The notes under the pieces are model-generated. The model saw only the letters and a list, made by a program, of their open reading frames with translations, was not told the DNA's origin and made no database searches. Of a stretch of 64,000 nt of DNA, positions 13,801 through 26,525 are shown one piece after another. The stretch is from Pyrocephalus nanus (Eukaryota > Chordata > Aves > Passeriformes > Tyrannidae), in NCBI GenBank assembly GCA_038380795.1, contig CM076265.1:3770001-3834000 (forward strand), written 5' to 3'. Position numbers and translations under genes: made by a program. The first letter of the stretch is position 1; every line of letters begins with the position of its first letter.

Positions 13801-14763
13801 CTAATTGCTTTGTTTTAACTAGAAGCATTTCTAATTAACAGCAGAGCACTAACTCATTAGGGCTCTACCTACAGTGAGCTGGGACTTGGACCATTTGGGA
13901 GTGTTCTCAAAATAAACAAAAGGCCTAACTCTGCTGTCCAGAGCCAAGTAATTAATTTCTTTCAGGGAAAGAAACAAAATAGTAAACTACCATACTGTTT
14001 GAGTAAGTGTGGTTTGTTCCTGAATTTTAAAATTTGACAGATTTTTTTTTTTTTCAAATGTCTGCCTTCCAAGAGGAACATAACTGTGTTTATATAAATG
14101 GGGTAGAAATGGTCAGAGCAGGCTTTGGGAAATGTCAAGAGAGAAAACACTTTTTTTTTTCTTGCTTTAAATTCATTACTTAGAATGTAACAAAACCAAT
14201 AATATTTTTCTGTAGTTTATTTTATATATTTAGGTATGACAAAAACTGTTGTACCTCCACATTTCAACATCCATTAGAAGAATTCTGTAAAACACTATGT
14301 TAACACATAATGACAACCAATTTCAACCATGGGAAAAAAGTCTCCTGTAAAATGCTAATAACTAAAGTGCATTTACACAGTGCCTATATGTTATTTAAAG
14401 GCAATGTGCTGCTGTTGCACTGGCAGATGTCTTCTCTACATCAACACCTCTTTACCTCTGCTTTGCTTTGCAATTTACTTTTCTCCTTTTTCAGAAACCA
14501 ACATTTCTGTGACTTACTTATGTATCCAACTGTGGAGATTTGCTTTACCAGTTCTATGTGACATTAATAAATCTCTGTCTTCAGGCAGTTGATATTTTCT
14601 CAGTAGCACTCTTTTTCAATAGCTTCTCTTTCGGATGTTAATCTTAAATTGAAAATTAAAGATTAAAGATATTTCAGAAACTGGTGAGAATTTGGAATCA
14701 TATTTTGTTGAGTGTGACATGGTTTGACTTGATCACAGGCCCTGATATTTTTGGTGCTTTCAG
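10891..14763. other. Unique noncoding DNA with pyrimidine tracts
   Basis: No gene recognised. It contains a 19-nt T run at 12837-12855 followed by a C/T-rich stretch to about 12870, a short TCTC run near 12610-12624, and poly-T near 14041-14054. Open frames are short and without protein-like features. Confidence 0.55.
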
Positions 14764-14827
14764 GAACACATAAATTATTGGAAGGCAGCAAAACACAAGG
14801 AAATGCTGGCCACTAAAATTCAGAAAG
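14764..14827 (+). other. Exon-like segment, low confidence
   Basis: A 64-nt segment preceded by a T-rich tract ending GGTGCTTTCAG (acceptor) and followed by AAAG|GTAAGG (donor). One of three frames is open throughout, starting at the first base and leaving one base over (phase 0 to 1). It would encode a lysine-rich, hydrophilic 21-residue piece (EHINYWKAAKHKEMLATKIQ and one more residue). The other two frames are stopped. I recognise no family. Chance pairing of splice-like motifs is a fully adequate alternative. Confidence 0.2.
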
Positions 14828-15892
14828 GTAAGGAGGTTCTCAAGTGTGTCAGCTCAAATAAAAAAACCTTTTAATTCCCTTACAGATGATTAAAGAACTG
14901 ATTTTTCTGGTCTTACCTTGTCACTGTGGCTGCAGTAATCGCTGTGTCTGGGTTAAATGACTAAGGGTGTCTGTTAAAATGGTGATTTGTAGTTCAGCTC
15001 TGGAATTATTAAAGCTTCTGGGAAGTAAAAGGCAAGATTTTTACTTATTCTCAAGGATAAAAGTAGTCCTGTTTAAGCACTGGAGAGTAAAAACAGTTAG
15101 ATTTAAGTACCAGAGAAAAAAATACCATTAATAATTTTAATAGTTGTTGCTTAAAAGTGAAAAAAATAGCAGTAAGCACTTTGCCAGCAGAATACAGGAG
15201 GCAACATGTTGACCACAACTCTTGGCTTTCCTCTTCAATGCTAAAAAACTATGCTTGAAGATCTGCAAGAAGATGGGTATTTCATAAAATGCACAACATG
15301 AGAAGAAGCATTCTTCAAAAAAAAAAAAGCCCAAACAAACCAACAGGTAAGGGTAATATATTTTAATACAACTGTTTTCTTGACAATTAAGGGATTGGAG
15401 AGAACAGTAGACAATTTATTAGCTCTATTTCATTCAGATGTCCCTGACACTGTCGTTTCATTGTGACTAATGTGTTAGAACAAAACAACAAATGGATGAA
15501 TAAATCTGAATTTGAATTTTAGTCTTTTAGATGGCTTCTGTTCTGCCTATTTTCTCCAATTAAGACACTTAAAAGGAAGGGAAAGAAACACAATTCTGGG
15601 AATGACCAACTTCATTGAAGGGGACCTGGAACAATGATTTACATAAAATAATTGTAAAGAAGGACTTCATGATTTAGTCCATTGTCTGTGAGTTTAATAG
15701 ATCTATGCCCTGCATCATAAGATGATATTCTAGATTGAGAACAGTGCATGGTAATTACTTAGTAATCATAGAGAGATATTTTATGTAAGAGCTCTTCAGA
15801 TAAAAATTAGTCATTCAACCAGATTAAAGACTTATGTACTGAAGACCTATTCTCTATGGTTAATGATTTTGATTTTCCTGTCTGCCTATTGT
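14828..15892. other. Unique noncoding DNA, nothing recognised
   Basis: AT-rich sequence with an A12 run near 15319-15330. No supported gene or repeat family. Confidence 0.55.
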
Positions 15893-16034
15893 CAACCCCC
15901 CCCCAAACAACAAAACAACAACAACCCCAAAAAAAACCCCAAACAACAACAACAAAAAACCCAAAACAAAACAAAACACCAAACCAACAAACAAAAAACC
16001 AAACAAAAACCCCCCAAACAAACAAACAAACCAC
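15893..16034. repeat. A/C-only low-complexity tract, 142 nt
   Basis: Every base from 15893 to 16034 on the plus strand is A or C. It opens with nine C and continues as degenerate CAACAA, CCCCAAA, CAAAA and CAAA units, with six C near the end and a closing (CAAA)n. The complementary strand is purely G and T, with several G runs of four to nine. It looks like a degenerated (CAAA)n microsatellite expansion. Open frames across it on both strands are low-complexity artefacts. Confidence 0.9.
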
Positions 16035-19000
16035 TTAGGGAATCTCAGTAGCCGGGTTGGATTTAACATTTGCAAATTTGCCTTTTGCAGGCTTTTTTCA
16101 AGTTTTGTAGTCTGCAGTTACTCACTTTCTTGGTCTTTAAATCGGTTGCTCTATATCCCAGGTGAGATTTAGAGACATGGGATTAAAATAGAAAGGTGTC
16201 ATTTTCAGTGCATGGGTGGGAGACACAGATCATGTCTCCTTTGGGATTTCAGTCCCTGATGTAGTTTCAATTATGCAAATAACTGATGTAGCTGTGACTG
16301 ACATTAATGCTGATTGCAGAAGACTCTTGCAGGTTGGCTGGATTTGTTGTGGCCCTGTAAGTGGTACCTGAGTGATGGGGTTTGCTGACTGTCCGTGCTG
16401 TGTTGGCTTTGGAGCACAGCTAGGAAGGTGTAAATGATGAGGGATCCTGAGAACACCCTCCTGGCATGTTGAAAACCCTTTGGACTCATTTCTGTCACTG
16501 CCCTTCAGGTTTTAGGGTTGTGTGGGTACCTGTGGCTGCTCGAGGTACTCCATCTGCTCCCCTCCAGGTGGAAAGCAGGAATGGGCTTACAGACTTGAGG
16601 AAGGGCTTGGTAGTGTTGTTCTTGATTTTGGGTTTCCTTGCTGAGAGAGAAAGTTGCTTTCTGGGTTAGGTGCCACAGGGCTGTGTTAGGAGCTCTACCT
16701 GGCAAACTCCAGCTGAGGTGGCAGTGCAGGTGGGGACGAAGGACGTTCCGTTTTTCAACAACAGGAATGTATTTTGGCTTTTTCTGTGGAGAGAGCGTTA
16801 AAAATGCATTGCTTGTCTTTCCTATATTTATATAGATAGATGTTTATACATATATCTATGTCTTTTTTAATATATTTATATATATTCCCTGCACATTTTT
16901 TCTGTTGAGTGAGTGGGGGGAAAAAAAATGAGATGTGAGGCAGCTCTGTCTCCCAGAGGCACCAGCCCTGCCGTGGTGGTCACTTGGCAGGACATGCAGA
17001 TTGTCCTGGTGCAGGGAGGAGCAGCCAGAGCAGATGTGCCCCTGGGCCCTCCCTCACTATTTACCAGAAACTGATTCACAAGGGTTCAGCAAAACAGATA
17101 ATTTGAAAGGCATATAGTCCTGTGATAAAGTAGCATTTCTGAAATGCCAGAAGTTGTTTAAATTGCTGTTTCTGGGAAGAATAACATTTTCTTTCTAACA
17201 CCCCAAGTGTAATTTAAACGTTTTCTGCCTAGATAAGAAAACATCATTAATTGTGAATAAAACCAGGATGCGCACGATATCCACTTCTGCTGTTTGTGTG
17301 CAAATGCCATCTTTGAATAATGGCTCCTGTAAGTGCTGCTGAAAACCTTTTCCTTAACAGTGTTTGTTCATATTGTGTGCCCAGGCTGAGTTGATATTTC
17401 TCCTCTCTTCCAAGATTTTCTGTATTTGTACTTGTATTTGATGGCACAAGGTGAAAATGTAGGTGCTGTATATTCTCTTCCTGTTTATTCCAATGCAAAA
17501 TTTGGACAGCCTTAAAGGAAAAAGACTTTATTTCTTTAATAGGCAGAAATGCAGATTTCAGCTGAAAGTCGAGTTGAGTTTTGTGCAGTGAATAACGCCA
17601 CTGATAACAGAGATCTGGCAGGTCAGATTCTGCCCTGATTTACACATCTGTTCAGCTCAGTTATCATCAGATTTAATGGCAGGTACAGATAAGTGGGTAG
17701 GTTTTTGGTTCTGTAATTGGAACTTGGTTAAAAATTCTGTTTATGCAGTAAAAAGCTCCTCTGCTGTTTCCCAGAGCTGTTTGTGACTCGACAGCGCTGA
17801 GAAAAGCAAAATTTGTGAAAAATGATATTTTTATTACTAGTAATGCCGTGCTGGGACTGTGGGTGAGGAGTAGCTCGCTGAGAGAAGAATTTTCTTCTGT
17901 CAGTGAGAAGTGTGACTGGCCCTAAGCTCCTGAGGAATTTATGTATCTGCTTAAAACTTCTGAATCTCTGATTCTCAAGGATGCTGTGCCCTGTCTCTGC
18001 AAATCTGTTGTAGGCATTGTGTCTTTGTGCCATGGGACTGTGTTGTATTGTGTGGCACCTGCATATTGTCTGTCTTGGAGGTCATTTTTCTTTTTTTTTT
18101 TTTTGGTTGTCTTAAGGCTCTGGAAGCCTTATAATACTTTCTCTTTATACCTGTTAACTTTTCAACAAGAATAAAAAGCATCTAGCTGAAACTTTTTGGC
18201 ACCTACAGCTGGACAAAATGGATTTGGTGGTACATTATGGCACTTAAACTTTTAATATTTGGTATTCTTCATGAACATGTACATAAGCAGTTTTTGGCTT
18301 ATAAAGAAGAGGCAAAGACATTAGTTTCCAAAAGCAAAGAGGACTGGCACTGCTGGCCAGTCTTCCTGTGGGAATCATGATGCTGTAAAAACCTTGCAGA
18401 CTGAAATCATCGTGATAAATAGGGCATGGGAGAGTCATCTCACCAAACCTTTTGTGTCCAATATTCATAAATTGTGGAGATTGTGCTCCAAGTGGCTCTT
18501 CAATTGCGGCTGCCTTGAATCCCAGTGTGTATTTTACCTGCCAGATTGACTCAAAAAGGTGTGATTACTGCACTGATTGTGTGCCTGAGTTACTGCTGAG
18601 CCCACCCTGGTTCCACCGACTGGGGAAATGTTCAGGGCTTCCTGCAGCACCCACCACAAGGCTCCAAATACATCTGGAGGCTAAACTGCACGGAAAGAAA
18701 CCTTTTCAGACAGCAACTTGCTAATATTGACCACCAGTAAAGCCGTTCCTTTTATCTTTTTGTCTAAATTACTTCCCTGTATAGATTGGCAGGACACTTG
18801 GCTCTGAAAGAAGTGATTATGCTGTTTGAGTAACAGATACGCTGTCAGTTTTCAAATTAGAGCCATGTTTTGTAAAAGGGCATTTGATTCTATTAACTGT
18901 CACTTCTTGAAGCGAAAATAACCGGCCCCAGAGCACGCCACTAAATTTGCTGAAGCTACAGAAAGAAGTTCAAATGTAAAAATGAAAAGGTTGAATTGAT

Positions 19001-19608
19001 CCTTGTACCACGAAGCTTTAAGAGGTGGCTAAGCAGGATCAAATGTCTCTCTCCTGCTGAGGTGCTGGACTTATGTTAACCTCTTTGCAATTTGGAAGGG
19101 AATCAAGACTGCTCCCATTCATGCCTGGTTGCAGCACTTCTTATGCCATCTTGTACTGTATAAATCTATCCTTGTAATATTACAAAAAAGAAGTTAAGGT
19201 TCACGTGCTGCTTTCTGCACTTCAGGGAAGATTCAGTGTGCAAAAAAGTGAATAATGAGAAAGAAATGCTGCATAGCTTTGCAGCTTCCCAGACGAAGGT
19301 GCCCTACGGAATATCGTGGTGTGGGAGAATCAGCAGTGCTTGGTCGAGCTCATTGGGCTCCCTGGGCTGGGACAGAGTAGAGGGGGTGTGGAACAATGCT
19401 GTGAGCAGAGCTATCCTCTGCTGGTTTGTTACCCCTGCACTGCAGGGCCTGTCAGATCAACTTTTGGGCTCAGAAGTATCAAAATGTACCATTTACACCT
19501 TTGGGCTCAGAAGCAGCTTAGTGCTGCTTTCAACAAACACAGTATGATTTGGGCATTTTTTTTTTGGAGTTACCTGTTTCTTTCACAAAAAAAAAAAAAG
19601 AGAAACAA
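16035..19608. other. Unique noncoding DNA, nothing recognised
   Basis: Contains an AT-rich TATA/TAGATA-type patch at about 16818-16885 and a short T run near 18093-18105. A 14-nt direct repeat, TTTGGGCTCAGAAG, occurs at 19463-19476 and 19500-19513. Segments around 16330-16760 and 19300-19450 are somewhat more GC-rich but match no repeat that I can name. No coding gene is supported. Confidence 0.5.
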
Positions 19609-19671
19609 AAATGGCTGTGCTTGATAATCTGAGAGGTCTTTTCCTACAGAAATGATTCCGTGATTCTATAT
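19609..19671 (+). mobile_element. CR1 LINE 3' end with octamer tail
   Basis: ATGGCTGTGCTTGATAATCT, then GAGAGGTCTTTTCC, then AAATGATTCCGTGATTCTAT is a close match to the CR1 3' end, including two tail octamers (ATTCCGTG, ATTCTATA). Orientation is plus. Only the last ~63 bp are obvious. The A13 tract just upstream (about 19587-19599) is probably not part of the element. Confidence 0.82.
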
Positions 19672-22600
19672 AAAAAGACCCTATTAATAACTATGAAAAT
19701 GATCGCACAGAGGCCTAAAAAAGAAATGGATAAGCTGGAAAGTGAGGCCCAGGAAGGCAAAGTGATGGGTTAGTATTTCTACTTGATCAACTTGGAGATG
19801 ACATGATAATCCCCACCCCACAAAAAACCCCCACAAAAACTCAAAACAAAACCCCAGCAAGTTCAGGAGCCTAAAAAGCAGCAATTGTTCAGGACAATCA
19901 TCTCCGGCTTTCAACTGGGTGGAGCGTCTGAAATCTAATAATTCGTGTAGCTTTTATATGAAAGATGCTTTTCTTCAGAAAAACAAAGTTTTATCCTTCA
20001 TTTTTAGCTTTCTTTTATCAAATCCAGGCTGTGTTAGAAGAGCAGCTGACTGGGAACAAAGGAAGAAGATTAAAAAGGGCTATCAGTGAGTAACTTTTTT
20101 CAAGGAAAAAGGGGCTTTATTTTTAGATTTGCTTCCCTGCCTGTGAAAGAGACAAAGAAAAAGGAAACAATAGATAAAAGTGAAAAGAATAGTAATGTTG
20201 ACAGTAATGTGTCTGAACTCACCTTCGGGCCATGTGTGGGATAATCTGTCCACGTGGAAATTTTTTGGTTGTTTTTCTGAGGGGAAGGGAACCAGCACAT
20301 GATCAGCTGTAATACTGGAATGCTTGCAATGCTGCATGGCAGGGTTGGGACCAGCCAGCTCCCAGTCGATAGAAATGGGTGATTTGGGGAATTGTGTGAA
20401 TGCGGAGGGGCAGCTCCCCATAGCAGGATGGAATGAGAACTGCACTGAGCTGTGTGCCCTCAGAGACAGAGAACAGTGCCTGTTTCATTTAGTGCTGTGC
20501 ACAGAACTTTCACATTTGGGTCTGTGTGGTGTGAGATGAGTTAGAAAGGAGGAAGATACTCTTATAGCACAGTCTGACCTAATTTTCCGGGTTATTAGGA
20601 AAGGGAGTTGCGAGATTGTCAGGAGTTGTCTGTAGAACAGAAATGAATCCGAGGGACTCAGTTGTGTTTTGAACTGTCAAGGTGCTTTTCTGAGCCATCT
20701 GTTAACCTGTCTTCCCCCTGCAAGCCAGAACTGATGGCCATCTCCCTGTCCCCAGGCTTTTGCACAAGCTGCTTAGACCCCTCTACCCCAGGATTGTACT
20801 GGGGCTGCTAGGGTTTGCTTGTAGTTTAATTCTTCAGAGGAAAATGTGAGGGGGGGAAAAAGAAGTTCACAAATAGATCATGTCCCTATCTGAACAGTCT
20901 TGCTTTTTCTTTAGAGATAAACCAGGATGAATTCAAATAAAGTTGCAAAATACAGTGAATGCTACTTTCAAGCTGATCTCCTGGGAGGAGCCCGTTGCAT
21001 TAGGATGACTGGCTTTCCTCTTTCCTCATTAAGATTCTTCATTTCCCTCATCACACTGGCACATTCTCTAGCCGAGGTCAGGTTCATTGAAGAGGTCAAG
21101 ATCATTTTCTGCTACAGTGCTATTTTCCTTTCCATCATGGAATCTTCCAGCATGGCAAAAGCAGGCTGAAAATAGACCCTTTCTGCCCTGCAAAAAAAAA
21201 AAAAAAAAAAAGCATGTTCACATTGTCCTGTCCTTGTTCAAAACGTCCAGTTCTTTATCTCATCTTTCTGTCAGTTCCTGAGTTCTCCCCTCTGCCTCTA
21301 TAGTTTGCCACTGATAATCTGCCTCTGTCCTGGCTGCATTTTTGGGGTCTCTCTTTTACCACCTTTCTCCTCTTTGAGAAGGCAAAAAGTTCATGTTCTC
21401 TAGATCCAGACATCTCCTGCAAGGATTGTTTAAACACTGAAAATGGTCATCCTTGGAATGAGGTTTTTTTTTTTTAGGAACTCTGTATTAAAATTTATTG
21501 ATAAGAATTCTACAAATTTTTGGCTGAAATACCTGCTTGTCTCCGTAAATGAGCATTCTAAATGTATAACAAGAATATATGTTGTAATCTGCTTAAAAGG
21601 TTATTATGACCTATGTTCCCACTTTATAAAAGAATTAAAGTCTTCAGAGCCTGTTCCTTTGTGCCATTGTGTAGAAGGTCTAAAACAAATAAAATTCATT
21701 GGAATACTGACCTGAACAGGACCTTTGTTCAAGTCAATATGTTATATGGTTCCTTGGCAGGAAGTTTTAGTATTTCTGAGTTTACTTCAGTGAAAACCTG
21801 CAAAAAGCAATATCAGCGAACATATACCACAACCCTTAGTATGGAAGGCCTCACAAATATGTTATTACTCTGATTCTCTATTTCTGTGAATCTTGTGAAG
21901 GTTGTTCTTGTGAAAGTTGCCAGGCTGAGATTTGTGATGGTGAAGATCTCAGTACTGCAGTACAACATTCCTTTTCATACTGCTCAGCAAGGGGCTGTTT
22001 GACCTTCTGGGGTCATCTTTGTGGTTAAGAAGTTAATTGTCACTGGCTATGCCCACTGAAAATGAAGATTGTGAGCTTGTGAACAATGCCATGGATGATT
22101 AGTAATTGAGGGGGTCTGAACTCGCCATCTCAAAGCAGGGTCTGGTCCAGTGTTAAACTAAAGGCAGTGGGATGTGTGGATGCTTGTGTGGACCCATCAT
22201 GCAGAGTAAAGCTCTGCTGAGGAGCCAGCACCCTCCCTGTATACTTTTTTGGTGGTTTCACTTCAGGCTGGCTGTGGTCTGAATGCCAATCTGTGCCTGG
22301 GGTGTGCTCCCCACTTAGTTTCGTTGTCAGGGGTTCAGACCTTGTGCTCTCCAAAGCAAGACAGAGTGCTACGAGCAGAGGCCATCAGCTGGTTTGTTTC
22401 AAGTGTCTATTCCTCATCCAAATTAAATGCTAATACAGTTTCATCTTCTAGTTCCACTTTGTGCCTTGCTAATCTTTCTGAGAAGCTGTGGAAAATCAGT
22501 TCTGTAAGACATGAAGATATTTTACAAACCGATACCTTGATTGCAGGAAAGAAAAACTGCTGTGGAAGTGTGGTTAGTTTTGTCTAGGCTGTAGATAGCA

Positions 22601-22759
22601 CATCTCCAGACAGGGTATCTTTCAACTTCTTTGAACGTGATGAAATGTAGGCTTCTGTGTTAGCCACAACATTTTTGAACAAGATTCTTGATAGTGATAT
22701 GGAAAAAAAGAGCTTGACGCTGTTTATTGACCTCATGCAGCCAGGCTGGGCCCTTCCCT
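19672..22759. other. Unique noncoding DNA with A/C and poly-A patches
   Basis: Includes a second A/C-rich patch at about 19809-19859 (C runs separated by A runs, with a single T). Also an A20 run at 21192-21211. No gene, RNA or repeat family is recognised in the rest. Confidence 0.55.
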
Positions 22760-22782
22760 CCTGAGACCTGGAAGGTCTCAGG
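22760..22782. repeat. Perfect 10-bp inverted repeat, 3-nt loop
   Basis: CCTGAGACCT at 22760-22769 and AGGTCTCAGG at 22773-22782 are exact reverse complements separated by GGA, followed by CTTTTT. The stem is far shorter than a microRNA precursor. In a eukaryotic context there is no reason to read it as a terminator. It may be an accidental palindrome. Confidence 0.7.
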
Positions 22783-25700
22783 CTTTTTGCTCAGGATTTG
22801 CTTTTCCTTCAGTTCATGCAAACATCACTCAGGAGACAGTATTTTATCCTCTTCATGCTAACTTGGATGCAAAGTGACTTCCCCCTCGTGCCCCCCTGTT
22901 TCCTGAGCTCTGCGAGGTGCCAGCTGTGACAATGCCATTGCGGGCACCCCTGCGAGATCAGTTTGGCTCACAGCTGTACTTATTGTCAGCAGTAATTATA
23001 AGGGTTAATGTGATTAGTTGCACTTGCAGTATTAGTAAGTATCTGTTGTTGTTGCCCTTGGCAATAAATTTCCTCGTAGAAGTTCTTTGGTGTGCTGTTT
23101 TATGGGGCCCCAGCTGCAATCACGGTAGGTAAGGGAGCAGCCGTGTAAGGGAAGTTAGAAATAAAGGCAGAGGTGAGCGGGTGGGTAAAAGCTGTTTTAT
23201 ATAAAGTAAAATAAGTAGTGACTGCTCACTGTTAGAGTACAAAAAGAATCCCCGCAGATAAGAGTTATACCTTTTGATAATTTTTTCCATCTCAAGTTTG
23301 TGGAAAAATAAAGTTCATTTCGCCCAAATTAATTACTGACCAGTGGTACCATCTGGGTAATACCAAAACTCAGATAAGAATATATTTGCTGTTGATACTT
23401 TCCATCTCATTCAGGCACTGATGGCAAGAGCACATTCTCCCACACGGTAATCCAGAGTGTATTTAAGTCTGTTTCATTTGTCATTTTAAAAGGAGTAGGC
23501 AAGAGGTGGTAGGTGAAATGTCTTTTTTTCCCCCCTCTCGCTTTTATGAACTGAGCAGAAAAGTGAGATGAATTGAAGTCAAATGTGAGAAATGTTTTCA
23601 ACCCTAATTTGCCATCTGAGAATGCTAAGGTTTGAGAACAACAAATAACGTGTGGGAATATGAGCCGGTGAAGGAGAGAATCAGCAATTTAAATGAGTGT
23701 TTTCATGCAGGGGGAGACATACAAAATTAAAAAGACTGTTCTGCTGTTGTAGCTTAATAGGGAGTCTCTCAGATGTCTGAGATTTTAGGGATTAGCATTG
23801 CTCCTGGAAAAGGCATTTGTGCCATTGAATGCCACTTGCCATATTTCTGATTAGCACAAAATATCCCAGAGCTTATTACATATGATATGTTTTTTATTTT
23901 CACCTGAACTTTGTGTGTAGTATGTGCCCTTCTGTCTCTTTTCCTTTCTGCTTTTGGTCTCCTTCCTTTTCCTCCCTCTCTTCAAGTATTTGGCTCCCTC
24001 CAGTATGTTTTTTTCAGCCTTTTGCCAATGCCCTCATCTTTGCACGGAGCATCCACATTTCTCTCAAGCTGCTGAAATTGATTTAAAGCTGAAAAGATAA
24101 GAGAAATGGACAAGAAATATTTTCAAATTGCAACTGAAGATAAGAAGGGAAACCCCTTTCCTAAGATAATGGGGGTTTTGGAGCACTAACGAATTGGAAA
24201 TATGTATTTAGTTCTTGATATGGACATTCTACAGTAAGGGCATGCATGAAAAGTGGATTTTGTTTTTACTGGCACAAAGAAGTCTTTTAACATAAAGATA
24301 AGAGAAGTCCAGTCTATAAAGTTTAGACTTTCATCCATCTGAGTGCATGTAATTTCTATCAAGGTGCCATTTGATCTAGTATGGAAATGAGAAGCGTGTT
24401 GTTAGGCTTTATGTGCAGATTTTGGATTCAGCTGTCACGAGCACAGAGAATTGTTTTTAATGCATGTGTCTGCATGCAGAATTTGAAGGTAGCCATAGTG
24501 TCTTAGGCACTTTTCAAATACCCATCTCTGAGCAGAGAATTTATTGGAAAGCTTATAAATAGAAACTCTGTGAGAAGAGCAGAGAGAAGGACTTGATGTC
24601 CTCTCGTCCTTTTCCCCCAATCTTATTTTTTTTTTTTAAATTTTGTGATTATGTTCTGTTAAGCTGTCACAGAGCAGTGAATTATTACTCGCAATTTAGC
24701 ATGCTCAAGTTGCCCTCACAGCCATCCTGGTGCATATAAATTGCTATCAATAGCTTCTTTTAATTTTCAAGCCAAGCAAGCAGCAGAGACAAAAGGGGCC
24801 CTGCGTCTGCTTCATCTCAAGTGCCAATAATGGCTCTCTTGGGCAGCATGGAGCAGAGGTGGGGAAATGGTGATTGGATCCCTCCCTTATCCAGCAGCAA
24901 GACTTCTGTGCTCATCTCTTGTTCTGGCAGCTGGAGGAGCTGCAGTGGCAGGGCTGGCCCCAGCAGGCAGGGGCACAATGCTGCAGGTTTCTCTTGGCAG
25001 GATGGAATTCGTTATCTTTAAACTTCAGCTCGTGTTCTTGGGGGCTGGCGCGCTTCCCCAAGAGTGGGAACGGTAAAGCAGTGTTTTCACTCCCAGCCTG
25101 ACTGTGTTTTAAGCTTTCTGCAAAGCAAGGTTTTCCAAAGGCCTCACATCATGTGTTTCCCCTCCACTCCCCTTTTATTTTATTTTATTTTCAGGAAAAT
25201 ACTGTATCTTTTCAAAAGAGTAACCTCCTGCCTGCGTGTCTGCAGCCAAAGCACTGTAGTAAAGAGAAAATGTAGCAGAGCCAGGAGTGTCATAAAAGGG
25301 TTTTAGTCATAACCAAATGAAAGAAGAAAATAATATCCTCCCAGGTTTGCTGCATTGCAATGAGAAAAAAGATGGTTTCTGCCTTGTATTTGAGTGGCTG
25401 CACATCAGTCAAGGGCAGATACAAACAGTCTTGCTCTGCCAGATACAAACACAGGACATGCATATTACTCCTTGGAAATGTTTGGTAGAAAACTTAATTA
25501 AAACTATGTGCTTCATCCTTTTTTTCCCCCCTTAAGTAAAGGTTATTTCTCAATGCACAGAATTCTTGAAAGTTTCTCTGCAACTAAGTACTCAAAGTTG
25601 TGCTTCTTTTTAGGAGAATGCTGAGTTTTGTAGCTTTAAATAAATTTATGCAGAGCTTTCATTGTTGTGTTTTCATTAGGTAACTATTTTTTTCCAGAAT

Positions 25701-26450
25701 TTTATTTACTTGGAATTCATCCAGCTGTATGCATTCAAATATAAATTTAAATGTAATTTAATCCTAGAATTGAATTAATTAAATAGAAGTAATTTTTTTA
25801 AAAAAATGACAGTTATTTTTTGCTTAAACTTAGTAAGAAAAGGAAGTTCACTAAAGCTTGTGAATGAAATGTTTCTTTAAAGCTGTTTTTGCAGCTAAGT
25901 TCCCACTCAGATTTTGAAATATAATAGAAAGGTGCTTTGACAGATAATTGCACATCTAAAATACAAATAATCTTAAAATTTGATTGAAATTCCAAGGGAA
26001 AGATGAGAACATGAGAAACTAGTTACTACTAATTAAAAAAAAAGAAGTATCTTAACATTGGTTTCATTGTAAAGAGTAAAACCAGTGTATACAGGTATTA
26101 ATGTATTATGGAACATTGTAAAGTGTGTAGTGGTTGAGTTGACATAAAACTAGGTAATTGCCTTGTAGTTTTACTTGTAATTAGAAAGCCTCACCTTTAT
26201 CTCTGTATAAGTTGTTTTGTTAATAAGTATTTTAGCCTTGCTTAATACATTTAGGCCTTTCTGTCAACTGCCACAATTTCAAGTTTAATTTTTAACAACT
26301 TTTTATCTTAAAAAAAAGTTTGACTGAAAATATTTATGCTTTGATTATTTTTTTCATACTTTTAATGAGAACAGAAGGAAGAAGAAATAGAGTCATTGGA
26401 TAGCACACAGCTAATTTCAAATACTAGGTTACTTTTTATTTTCTTTACAG
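22783..26450. other. Unique noncoding DNA, nothing recognised
   Basis: AT-rich sequence with a pyrimidine-rich stretch near 23925-24015 and a modestly GC-rich stretch near 24815-25080. No coding region, RNA gene or repeat family that I can support. Confidence 0.55.
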
Positions 26451-26525
26451 AAGTTGGGCTGGTGATCACCAGAAGAATAAAAATGGATTTCCGATGAACT
26501 TTACCAAGAAATTCTGTTGGAACAG
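26451..26525 (+). other. Exon-like segment (75 nt, in frame), low confidence
   Basis: The upstream tract TTTTTATTTTCTTTACAG is a textbook acceptor and the downstream AACAG|GTAAGA a near-consensus donor. The length is 75 nt, a multiple of three. Only the frame that starts one base in is open throughout, giving about 24 residues beginning SWAGDHQKNKNGF and ending FTKKFCWN. The other two frames are stopped. Entry and exit phases match, as in cassette exons. I do not recognise the peptide and no partner exon can be assigned. It could equally be a noncoding-RNA exon or chance. Confidence 0.28.

Noticed and set aside
15807..16051. Overlapping open frames rich in Q/N/K/T or F/V/G
   Set aside because: Produced by the A/C-only low-complexity tract, which lacks stop codons in several frames.
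19463..19513. 14-nt direct repeat as a target-site duplication
   Set aside because: Only 23 bp lie between the copies and they show no element structure, so it is probably a local duplication.
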